Shown here one piece after another: positions 1-5,321 of a stretch of DNA of 6,385 nucleotides. The stretch comes from Hyphomicrobiales bacterium (lineage in GTDB: Bacteria > Pseudomonadota > Alphaproteobacteria > Rhizobiales > HXMU1428-3). The notes under the pieces are model-generated. The model made no database searches. It was not told the DNA's origin and saw only the letters and a list, made by a program, of their open reading frames with translations. The translations under genes and the position numbers were made by a program. The number at the start of each line of letters is the position of its first letter. Position 1 is the stretch's first letter. The stretch lies in assembly GCA_021775385.1 (NCBI GenBank), contig JAJFHW010000305.1:1-6385 (forward strand), read 5' to 3'.

Positions 1-563
1 TGTTGCGAGGCATGATCATAACGATGTTCGAAGTTCTGCAATTGCAAACTTAGCTGTTCAAACTCTTGCCCAAGAACTGCCAATTTACTATTTTGCTCAA
101 CCAACTCTTCGCGCTTAGGTTTATCAAGACTAAGTTTGCCAACCTTTTGCAAAACCTTCAGACGACCATCATAATCATCCATACGGCTAACAATTGTTCG
201 AATAGCTTTTTCAATGGCATCTTGCCCAGAAAGCAATTCATTATGCCCCTCAGCAAGCAATTCAGTAACTTGTAATTCGTTTTTCAGCTTTTTCACATCA
301 GTCGTCAATTGAGTAAGCCGCCCTTGAACAAGGCGCTTCAATCTCATCCGTGTAATTAAAAAATGTGCCGACAACAACCAAATGAACAAACCACCACCAA
401 CACAAAGAGACGGGATCATCCCAAAGCCAGATTGCAAATAAAGGCCGAGCGAAACAGCCGTCCCAATAAGGGCGACAATGAATGTAACCAAAACATCCTG
501 AATGCGGCTAACATCCTTAGGAGTGTTGGCCTCATAATCATCTTGCATATCTAGTTTAGCCAT
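1..563 (-). CDS. N-terminal part of a two-TM, coiled-coil membrane protein (TipF/EAL-like architecture?)
   Basis: An open frame starts at the ATG at 563-561 and runs 187 codons leftward to the window edge without a stop, so the C-terminus is missing. The protein begins MAKLDMQDDYEANTPKDVSR. Two hydrophobic helices follow at about residues 24-43 and 49-70, joined by a short turn, and then a charged region of about 115 residues (72-187) rich in Leu, Lys, Glu and Gln, typical of a coiled coil. I infer an inner-membrane protein whose coiled coil leads into a C-terminal domain beyond the window. Caulobacter TipF, a c-di-GMP-binding EAL protein for flagellar placement, is known to have two N-terminal TM helices, a coiled coil and an EAL domain; the match here is in architecture only. 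No strong Shine-Dalgarno precedes the ATG. The gene is divergent from the downstream kinase operon. The CDS call is firm, the family call weak. Confidence 0.8.
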   Translation of the reverse strand, partial: MAKLDMQDDYEANTPKDVSRIQDVLVTFIVALIGTAVSLGLYLQSGFGMIPSLCVGGGLFIWLLSAHFLITRMRLKRLVQGRLTQLTTDVKKLKNELQVTELLAEGHNELLSGQDAIEKAIRTIVSRMDDYDGRLKVLQKVGKLSLDKPKREELVEQNSKLAVLGQEFEQLSLQLQNFEHRYDHASQ

Positions 564-854
564 TAAATTTAAGCTGTCCAAAAACGAATCAAAATTCTCT
601 CATTAAACAGCTTTGCTCCATCAAACAATAACTGCAAGGGCTGCCCCTATCTGTTCACAGCTATTTTAAAAAGAGATCGGTCAGCAGTTCATACCAAACA
701 AAGTCTATGAATCAGGTTTTTTATTGAAAAAACAAAAGCTTCTATTAAAACTAGACAAAGAAAACATCTTCCTGACAAACCTCACATACATGTTATTAAA
801 AACTCTGTTTTTGTGATCCCTCTCCAAATTTAGAACTGTTATAGTCTTTCAAGT

Positions 855-889
855 GGCGACTGCACGTTCCCTCAACTCGCATCGTCACC
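855..889. other. Imperfect hairpin in the kinase upstream region
   Basis: GGCGACTGC (855-863) faces GCA (879-881) and GTCACC (884-889) across a 15-base loop. One C-A mismatch and a two-base TC bulge interrupt the stem. It sits ten bases before a second, perfect hairpin that also has a 15-base loop, so the two may belong to one structured transcript or regulatory region. A TATAGT hexamer at 840-845 lies just upstream but lacks a good -35 partner. Structure seen by eye; function unknown. Confidence 0.35.
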
Positions 890-898
890 CAATCTGAC

Positions 899-933
899 GC
901 TGCAGACCTATTCTCCCGATGTTGGTCTGCAGC
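899..933. repeat. Perfect 10-bp inverted repeat with a 15-base loop
   Basis: GCTGCAGACC at 899-908 is exactly complementary to GGTCTGCAGC at 924-933. Neither side is followed by a T-run, so an intrinsic terminator is unlikely. It could be a stem in a small RNA or a 5' leader (the kinase start is 108 bases downstream), or a bipartite operator for a dimeric regulator. The arms are directly visible; the role is not. Confidence 0.6.
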
Positions 934-1005
934 ACAAATTGAAGGGATAGAAAACTTAACCAAAACAATCCGTAAACCTTCTTTTGTAAATAATCTGTCA
1001 GGTTC

Positions 1006-1034
1006 TTGCAGAGTGGCGAAAGCAGGCGTAAATC
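1006..1034 (+). promoter_or_regulatory. Weak candidate promoter for the kinase-regulator operon
   Basis: TTGCAG (1006-1011) and TAAATC (1029-1034) are separated by 17 bases, the usual sigma-70-type spacing. The -10 element fits poorly. Transcription would begin at or next to the kinase ATG at 1041, which would make the message leaderless; this agrees with the lack of a clear Shine-Dalgarno before that ATG. The match is weak enough to arise by chance. Confidence 0.22.
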
Positions 1035-1040
1035 TAAAGA

Positions 1041-2636
1041 ATGAACCAACGTCACAAATTAGGGTATTTACTAACTGCACTTGTCGCACTTCCCATTTTC
1101 GCACTGGGACTAGTGGGATTGCACGCACTCAATTCAGATTTAAAAACCTATCAGCTTCAAGAAAGCAATGCGGCCACTTTAGAGTTGGCCAGGTTAGATA
1201 ACAAAATAAACAACTATTTAATAAATTATAAAAATTCATTCAAAAGAGACATCGAATCCGTGCATGAACAAGGCGCATGGGCCCTCAGATGCACCTTTCA
1301 AGAATCCTGCCCCCAAACACTAAACAACAGGTTCATCCTCATTGTGTCTTTTGACCAATTTGGAGATCAAATCTACCCACCCAGAGAAACAACAAGTCAG
1401 CTTTACTCAGAAATGGGCAAGTTAAAACAAATCTCAGCGTCCCTTTCAACAGCAAAAGAAAACCTCAGTCGTCTTCCATTACTCCACAGAAAAAACGGAG
1501 TATGGTCAAATTATCTCACACCAAAAGGTCACCACTTACTCTACTGCTGGTTAGGGAAAAAAAATATTACTTATTGTGCTGCGAGTGACAGAGAAACACT
1601 CATAAATGACTTGCAAGTGTTTCTAGCTACTATTGCAAACGAGCATACTGCGAACCATATTCGACTAGTCGATATACAATATAATATCCTCTGGCAAAAT
1701 AAAGATAGTTTCGCAAACCTGATCTCAGCTCAAAGGCAATTAAGTAACCCTCTCTACTTCTGGCGTCTAGAGAGATTGCAAAACACAGTTACAGTATCCT
1801 CGACCAAATACCCACTTACTTTAGCTGCGTTAACTCTACCCATTGCCTCTCTACTTACCTTTCTGGCCTTCACCCTATTCAGAGATCAAAAGAAAGTATT
1901 AGCTGAAGCAAACGACCGAGCTAACTTTGCGGCTAGCATTTCTCATGAATTAAGAACACCACTAACAAATCTCCAACTTTACGCAGATTTAATTCGTAAT
2001 AAAATTTCTAAAGGTACAGAAAAACAACAAAAGCTCAGCACTGAAAGTACAAAAGAAATTACAAAATATACTGAAATCATTGCATCAGAAACAACCCGCC
2101 TTTCAGAAATGGTCAATAATGCCCTCACAATCTCCAAAGGGAACCATCCAACCGTCCGTAAGAAAATTAAAGCCATTCCAGATCACATCATAGAAGAAAC
2201 CGTCACCCGATTGACGCCGTTACTGAAAGATCAAATCCACAATGTATCCTTTAATTTACAAACACCTACGGAAGTAAAAATCGACAGAAGTGCTCTAGAG
2301 CAAATCCTTGTTAACCTTCTAGATAATGCAAGAAAATATGCCGCTGGGAACAACATTCGCATTTCATCAAAACTTGAAGGGCAGATGTTGACTTTAATCG
2401 TGAGAGATTGGGGGCCTTCATTTAGTAAAGGCACATCTAGATCTATTTTCATGCCTTTTTCACAAAGTCCTAAAGACGAAGCAAAAAACGACGGTTTTGG
2501 CTTAGGGCTAGCTGTTTGTGAACAATTAGCAAAAGAAAATGAAGGTGATGTAAAGGCTGAACAAGCCAATCCAGGAGCTCGATTTATAGTCACCCTAAAA
2601 ATAGATCCGATAAATCAAAAGGACAAAAACAAGTGA
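1041..2636 (+). CDS. Membrane-bound sensor histidine kinase without HAMP domain
   Basis: This is a 531-residue inner-membrane sensor kinase that should autophosphorylate on His and pass the phosphate to the adjacent regulator. TM1 spans about residues 8-29 and TM2 about 257-280, enclosing a periplasmic domain of about 225 residues that I do not recognise. That domain has four cysteines (C84, C90, C169, C179). No HAMP domain is visible; a short helical linker (281-295) leads straight to the H-box SISHELRTPLTNL, with phospho-acceptor H302 and the phosphatase-type residue T306. The N-box has N425, D428 and N429. The G1 box reads DWGPSF (D456, G458), with Ser where the second Gly of DxGxG is expected. 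The F-box is around F470-F473, and the G2 box GFGLGL is intact at 485-490. The start is supported by the signal-anchor-like N-terminus. It is co-transcribed with the regulator 10 bases downstream. The ligand is unknown. Confidence 0.95.
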   Translation: MNQRHKLGYLLTALVALPIFALGLVGLHALNSDLKTYQLQESNAATLELARLDNKINNYLINYKNSFKRDIESVHEQGAWALRCTFQESCPQTLNNRFILIVSFDQFGDQIYPPRETTSQLYSEMGKLKQISASLSTAKENLSRLPLLHRKNGVWSNYLTPKGHHLLYCWLGKKNITYCAASDRETLINDLQVFLATIANEHTANHIRLVDIQYNILWQNKDSFANLISAQRQLSNPLYFWRLERLQNTVTVSSTKYPLTLAALTLPIASLLTFLAFTLFRDQKKVLAEANDRANFAASISHELRTPLTNLQLYADLIRNKISKGTEKQQKLSTESTKEITKYTEIIASETTRLSEMVNNALTISKGNHPTVRKKIKAIPDHIIEETVTRLTPLLKDQIHNVSFNLQTPTEVKIDRSALEQILVNLLDNARKYAAGNNIRISSKLEGQMLTLIVRDWGPSFSKGTSRSIFMPFSQSPKDEAKNDGFGLGLAVCEQLAKENEGDVKAEQANPGARFIVTLKIDPINQKDKNK

Positions 2637-2646
2637 GAAAACAAAA

Positions 2647-3336
2647 ATGAACATATTAATCGCAGAAGATGATGTCCATTTAAGAGAAGGGCTGAATGAT
2701 TTATTCAGTCAAGAAGGTTACAGTTGCAACCTCACTCAAGATGGTGAGGAAGCTCTGAGCCAATTTAAAGAGAACCGCCCCGATTTTTGTATTTTTGATA
2801 TCATGATGCCAAAAATGGATGGCTTTGAATTATGCCGTAAAGTCAGAGCCATTGATGATCACATTCCCATCATCCTCTTAACTGCGAAAGGAGATGAAGT
2901 AGACAGGGTGGTCGGTTTAGAACTTGGAGCCGATGACTATATCGCAAAACCTTTCGGACCACGCGAACTCATCGCCAGAGTAAAAGCTATAACAAGGAGA
3001 ATTTCGAATACTCATTTGCAAAACAAAAAACAACAAGCTCCATTTGAAATGGATCACCTCATTATTGATCCAAAATCTCTAAGAGCAACACACGGCGACA
3101 ATACCATCCAGCTAACAATGCGAGAGTTAAAAGTGTTAGAAATGCTCTTTGAAAACAAAGGCAAAGTCCTCTCTCGCCTAGAGTTATTTGAAGAATGCTG
3201 GGGCCGGCGCTACATGGCAAACAGCAGAGCGCTTGATCAATTTATATCCCAACTCAGACAAAAAATAGAACTCGACCAATCAAACCCCAAAATCATCAGG
3301 ACCGTCCACGGCGTCGGCTATAGATATGAAAATTAA
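2647..3336 (+). CDS. OmpR/PhoB-family response regulator
   Basis: This 229-residue cytoplasmic transcription factor is the evident partner of the upstream kinase. The receiver domain (about 1-118) has all the key residues: the acidic pocket E7, D8, D9; the phosphorylation site D51 in IFDIMMPKMDGFE; T79; and K100 in the KP motif. The winged-helix DNA-binding domain (about 131-228) contains the transactivation loop region TMRELKVLEMLFENKG, a recognition helix near SRALDQFISQLRQKI, and the C-terminal wing ending GVGYRYEN. Length and layout are normal for the family. The ATG lies 10 bases after the kinase stop, so translation is probably coupled; a loose purine-rich stretch (GTGAGAA) overlapping the kinase stop may serve as ribosome binding site. 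Target genes cannot be named; direct repeats of the regulator's site were not evident upstream of the operon. Confidence 0.96.
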   Translation: MNILIAEDDVHLREGLNDLFSQEGYSCNLTQDGEEALSQFKENRPDFCIFDIMMPKMDGFELCRKVRAIDDHIPIILLTAKGDEVDRVVGLELGADDYIAKPFGPRELIARVKAITRRISNTHLQNKKQQAPFEMDHLIIDPKSLRATHGDNTIQLTMRELKVLEMLFENKGKVLSRLELFEECWGRRYMANSRALDQFISQLRQKIELDQSNPKIIRTVHGVGYRYEN

Positions 3337-3436
3337 AAATAAAAAACGGAAAACTAAAGCTGCGCAAAAAGATCAGCATACTTGAACATGAAAGAAACAA
3401 GTCCCTAATTAATGAACTTGATACACAAAGAAGGAG

Positions 3437-3459
3437 TACTGCTCTCCCTCAGGGCAGTA
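3437..3459 (+). terminator. Possible stem-loop after the kinase-regulator operon
   Basis: TACTGC (3437-3442) pairs with GCAGTA (3454-3459). Two further C-G pairs inside close a four-base loop (CTCA), with a TCT bulge on the left arm. It is the first stable hairpin downstream of the regulator stop (about 100 bases later). No T-run follows on the plus strand, so it would be an imperfect intrinsic terminator or simply a 3'-end stabilising stem. Confidence 0.3.
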
Positions 3460-3561
3460 GGACATGACGCTGCCAAACGTCCGGTGCGCAAGATCAGCCC
3501 GAACGGAGCGAAGCGAGTACGGATAGGGTGATCGCAAGAAAAGTGCCGCGCCCTTGCAGGC

Positions 3562-3581
3562 CCATGAGCTTCAGCTCATGG
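3562..3581. repeat. Perfect 8-bp hairpin with TTCA loop
   Basis: CCATGAGC (3562-3569) and GCTCATGG (3574-3581) are exact complements around TTCA. The right arm can instead pair with CCGTGAG at 3587-3593 (seven pairs with one G-T wobble, loop AATAG), so two mutually exclusive hairpins are possible. Neither is followed by a strong T-run on the plus strand. Confidence 0.55.
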
Positions 3582-3599
3582 AATAGCCGTGAGAGAAAA

Positions 3600-3632
3600 T
3601 AGTGCGGATGCTGTGTGTGCATCTGAAGCACA
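3600..3632. repeat. Short palindromic repeat, copy 1
   Basis: The left arm TAGTGCGGATGC and right arm GCATCTGAAGCACA surround a 7-base loop (TGTGTGT). The fold has an inner stem GATGC/GCATC and an outer stem GTGC/GCAC, with an internal loop of G against TGAA. Both arms recur exactly at 5144-5175. This copy lies 13 bases past the stop of the minus-strand gene at 3646. Read on the minus strand it is followed by TATTTTCTC, so it might act as a weak terminator for that gene. Confidence 0.7.
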
Positions 3633-3645
3633 ATTAAAAAACTTC

Positions 3646-4209
3646 TTAATCAAACAAAGCGTCAATTTCATCCTGAGCATCATCAACCAGCTCATCTTCA
3701 GCTTCCAATGCTAGTTCAACAACATTGCTTGTGCCTTCATTGACAATATCAGCAGCTTTACCAATAAGGTCACGAACACCTGGTGTGATCTCAGAACAAA
3801 ACTGAGAAAGCTCTTCAGTTTGTTTATTCTCTACACTTGATTGAACCCGATTAAGCACATCAACCAAAGTGTCGTTTAATTGATTAACAACTTCATCAAA
3901 AGCTGAGCGAACATCCATTGGGGCATGTTCATAAGCTTTAATCGCTAATTCTTTATCGCGAAAACCGGTAACTTCAAAATGCTCTTCATAAGACATAGGA
4001 GACCATTCCAAAACATCTTCCGCAAACCCTTCAGGGTCGCCAGGCAACATTTCGATTAGCATCAACACACCACTAAAGTGGTTAAGATAATCTGTTGTTA
4101 ACATGGATGTCTTGTTGATATTGGTTCCATCAAGATGAGAGCGATAATGCTCAGTCATAGAACTCTGAAAATTGCGCTGAACGGTTTTTGCCACACCACT
4201 ATCAGTCAT
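3646..4209 (-). CDS. Hypothetical acidic protein
   Basis: I do not recognise this 187-residue protein. It starts MTDSGVAKTVQRNFQSS, with no signal peptide. One moderately hydrophobic stretch (around LNHFSGVLMLIEMLPGD) seems too short and mixed for a membrane helix. The rest looks helical, and the C-terminal 20 or so residues are strongly acidic (EAEDELVDDAQDEIDALFD). A soluble cytoplasmic helical protein is the most I would infer. The ATG at 4209-4207 is chosen as start. A GTG at 4254-4252 would add 15 residues and has GAGG four bases upstream, so the longer form is a real alternative. The gene is divergent from the SRAP gene and convergent with the regulator operon. Coding character is supported by the long frame and the coherent amphipathic pattern. 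Confidence 0.75.
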   Translation of the reverse strand: MTDSGVAKTVQRNFQSSMTEHYRSHLDGTNINKTSMLTTDYLNHFSGVLMLIEMLPGDPEGFAEDVLEWSPMSYEEHFEVTGFRDKELAIKAYEHAPMDVRSAFDEVVNQLNDTLVDVLNRVQSSVENKQTEELSQFCSEITPGVRDLIGKAADIVNEGTSNVVELALEAEDELVDDAQDEIDALFD

Positions 4210-4283
4210 TTTACTATACTCACACGTTACATTACTCAAATCTACAAACAGCACAGAGCCTCAAATCTTAGGCAAACTGTCCG

Positions 4284-4301
4284 ATACTCAAGACTGAGTG
4301 T
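4284..4301. other. Small hairpin in the divergent spacer
   Basis: ATACTCA (4284-4290) pairs with TGAGTGT (4295-4301), with one T-G wobble, around an AGAC loop. It lies upstream of both possible starts of the acidic-protein gene and could fall in its 5' leader. There is no further support for a role. Confidence 0.3.
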
Positions 4302-4334
4302 GAAGCAGAGTGGTTTCTAATTAGTTACAGACTG

Positions 4335-4348
4335 AATAAAATTTTATT
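4335..4348. promoter_or_regulatory. 14-bp perfect AT palindrome, possible operator
   Basis: AATAAAATTTTATT reads the same on both strands, and an overlapping 8-base palindrome, ATTTAAAT, lies at 4346-4353. It sits in the middle of the 244-base spacer between the divergent acidic-protein and SRAP genes, where a shared operator or a curved promoter element would be expected. AT-only palindromes arise easily in AT-rich DNA, so the call is tentative. No alphaproteobacterial-type SOS box (GAAC-N7-GAAC or GTTC-N7-GTTC) was seen in this spacer. Confidence 0.3.
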
Positions 4349-4363
4349 TAAATCGAGAAAAAA

Positions 4364-4385
4364 GCACTTTTTCGTCGAAAAATGC
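4364..4385. other. Hairpin upstream of the SRAP gene
   Basis: TTTTTC (4368-4373) pairs with GAAAAA (4377-4382) across a GTC loop. The stem is extended by GCA/TGC after a single bulged C. It is about 70 bases before the SRAP start, and a TAAAAT hexamer at 4397-4402 just downstream could be a -10 element. On the plus strand the stem is not followed by a T-run. A promoter-proximal structure or part of an operator is possible. Confidence 0.25.
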
Positions 4386-4453
4386 CTAAAATTCCTTAAA
4401 ATAGCGAGTAATGATACGCAAGCGGACCAATTTTATTAGATGAAACCCAGACT

Positions 4454-5146
4454 ATGTGCTCAAAATTTTCCATCAAATCTCATCCAGAAACCGTAAAAAA
4501 TCACTTTAAATACCTAAATCCGGCTGAATTTCCACCTCTCGATAACATCAGACCAACAGATCCGATCATGATCATCAGAGAGGTCAATGCGAATAAAAGA
4601 GAACTAGCACTCGTTCGCTGGGGGCTCATCCCTCATTGGGTGAAAAATCCAGATGATTTTAACCTCATCATCAATGCCCGCGCGGAAACATTAATGGAAA
4701 AACCCTCATTCAGAACTTCAGTGGCCCACAAAAGATGTCTTGTGCCAGCTGACGGGTTCTATGAATGGTCCGGCCCTAAAAGCAACAGAACCCCTCATCA
4801 CATCACCCTCTCGCAGGACAAATCAAAAAAAGCCACAGAGGAAGCTCCATTAATGGCATTCGCAGGCCTTTGGGATCATTGGTTAGGTGCAGAAGGCAGT
4901 GAATTCGAAAGCGCCGCCATTATCACCATGGCAGCCAACAACCAGATCAGCCAACTCCATAACCGCATGCCCTCCATCATCATGCCAAAAGACTTTGATG
5001 ATTGGTTAGACGTTAAGAATGTAAACAGCAAAGAAGCACTAAAACTCTTAAAACCAGCTCCAGATGGACACTTTTATATTTCAAACCTAATGCCAAACTC
5101 CAAAGACAAAAAGAAATCCAACCCACCCCAAGGCGAATTGTTCTAG
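4454..5146 (+). CDS. SRAP-family abasic-site DNA-protein crosslinking protein (YedK/HMCES-like)
   Basis: This 230-residue cytoplasmic protein belongs to the SOS response-associated peptidase family. E. coli YedK and human HMCES use Cys2 to bond covalently with abasic sites in single-stranded DNA, shielding them from error-prone repair. The key residues are all found: C2, exposed once Met1 is removed; N74 in the NARAET motif; E104 in GFYEW; and H169 in the LHNRMP motif. Length is close to YedK (222). The start is fixed by the need for Cys at position 2; no convincing Shine-Dalgarno precedes it. The N-terminus reads MCSKFS rather than the usual MCGR-type sequence, so the residues after the nucleophile differ. 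The tail (about 215-230) is Lys/Pro-rich and probably disordered. The stop codon TAG is also the first three bases of a palindromic repeat. It is divergent from the acidic-protein gene; co-regulation with DNA damage is not visible in the sequence. Confidence 0.95.
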   Translation: MCSKFSIKSHPETVKNHFKYLNPAEFPPLDNIRPTDPIMIIREVNANKRELALVRWGLIPHWVKNPDDFNLIINARAETLMEKPSFRTSVAHKRCLVPADGFYEWSGPKSNRTPHHITLSQDKSKKATEEAPLMAFAGLWDHWLGAEGSEFESAAIITMAANNQISQLHNRMPSIIMPKDFDDWLDVKNVNSKEALKLLKPAPDGHFYISNLMPNSKDKKKSNPPQGELF

Positions 5147-5175
5147 TGCGGATGCTTGTGGGCATCTGAAGCACA
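5144..5175. repeat. Short palindromic repeat, copy 2 (overlaps SRAP stop)
   Basis: It has the same 12-base left arm and 14-base right arm as the copy at 3600-3632, around a 6-base loop (TTGTGG). It begins exactly at the TAG stop of the SRAP gene. The two copies are in the same orientation, about 1.5 kb apart, each adjacent to a gene's 3' end. This suggests a REP-like family of stem-loops, possibly acting in mRNA 3'-end stability or termination. Confidence 0.7.
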
Positions 5176-5182
5176 TATAAGA

Positions 5183-5213
5183 AAGTACGGATTCTGGTGG
5201 GCAATCTTATACC
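5183..5213. repeat. Diverged copy 3 of the palindromic repeat
   Basis: The left half (AGTACGGATTCTGGTGGGCA) aligns with copy 2 at about 16 of 20 positions. The right half has changed so that pairing survives: GATT pairs with AATC where copy 2 has GATGC with GCATC, and GTA pairs with TAC outside. A separate 7-base perfect inverted pair, TATAAGA (5176-5182) and TCTTATA (5205-5211), also flanks it. It lies eight bases after copy 2, making a tandem pair downstream of the SRAP gene. Confidence 0.45.
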
Positions 5214-5290
5214 GCATTAAAAAAATGTACGACTAAAACCAAGACATGCGAGGATCTCAATAGTGAGGAGATAAACTTCAGCTAATGACC

Positions 5291-5313
5291 CGAAGCTGTA
5301 AATGACAGCTTCG
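5291..5313 (-). terminator. Strong hairpin just past the stop of the CHAT-like gene
   Basis: CGAAGCTGT (5291-5299... arm) is complementary to ACAGCTTCG around a 5-base loop (AAATG), a perfect 9-bp stem. It starts about nine bases beyond the stop codon of the minus-strand gene ending at 5322, the usual place for a terminator or a 3'-end stabilising stem. No T-run follows in the minus direction, so Rho-independent termination would be inefficient. Confidence 0.45.
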
Positions 5314-5321
5314 TACTCGAG

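Larger units (their letters stand above)
564..1040. other. 477-base divergent spacer between the membrane protein and kinase genes
   Basis: No convincing gene lies here. The left part (564-840) is AT-rich. It holds a 7-base inverted pair, AAGCTGT at 571-577 and ACAGCTT at 607-613, and a further ACAGCT at 657-662. The right part (about 850-935) is visibly GC-richer and holds two consecutive potential hairpins, listed separately. A long minus-strand open frame at 796-1128 overlaps the kinase start and is treated as chance. The spacer must carry the promoters of both divergent genes; only a weak candidate can be pointed to on the kinase side. Confidence 0.6.
3337..3645. other. Structured 309-base intergenic region downstream of the regulator gene
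   Basis: No supported gene is present. After about 90 AT-rich bases comes a stretch of roughly 160 bases (3430-3593) that is clearly GC-richer than its flanks and full of inverted repeats. These are TACTGC/GCAGTA (3437-3442 with 3454-3459), GATCA plus CCC paired with GGG plus TGATC (3492-3500 with 3526-3533, one G bulged), and a strong hairpin at 3562-3581. The motif GAGCGAAGCGAG lies at 3506-3517, inside the second loop. The region ends with copy 1 of a short palindromic repeat (3600-3632). It could be a dispersed intergenic repeat or miniature element, a small RNA, or a long 3' untranslated region for the two flanking convergent genes. Which of these applies cannot be decided from one copy. 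Confidence 0.5.

Noticed and set aside
66..554. Two plus-strand open frames (66-275, 363-554)
   Set aside because: Both are antisense to the well-formed membrane/coiled-coil frame on the minus strand and give low-complexity translations.
564..1040. CtrA box (TTAA-N7-TTAA) for the TipF-like gene
   Set aside because: TTAA tetramers occur, but none have the 7-base spacing.
796..1128. 110-codon minus-strand open frame
   Set aside because: It runs antisense into the kinase start and across the 10-bp inverted repeat, and its translation has no recognisable domain or hydrophobic pattern. The kinase N-terminus is far better supported.
1979..2593. Minus-strand frames inside the kinase gene
   Set aside because: They overlap the conserved H-box, N-box and ATP-binding region of the kinase and are antisense shadows.
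4440..4442. ATG upstream of the SRAP start
   Set aside because: It is 14 bases before the chosen start and out of frame; Cys2 chemistry requires the start at 4454.
4255..4453. SOS/LexA box upstream of the SRAP gene
   Set aside because: No GAAC-N7-GAAC or GTTC-N7-GTTC pattern, and no E. coli-type CTGT-N8-ACAG box, was found by eye in this spacer.
3600..5213. CRISPR array made of the short repeats
   Set aside because: Copies are few, palindromic, irregularly spaced and located at gene ends, with no uniform spacers.
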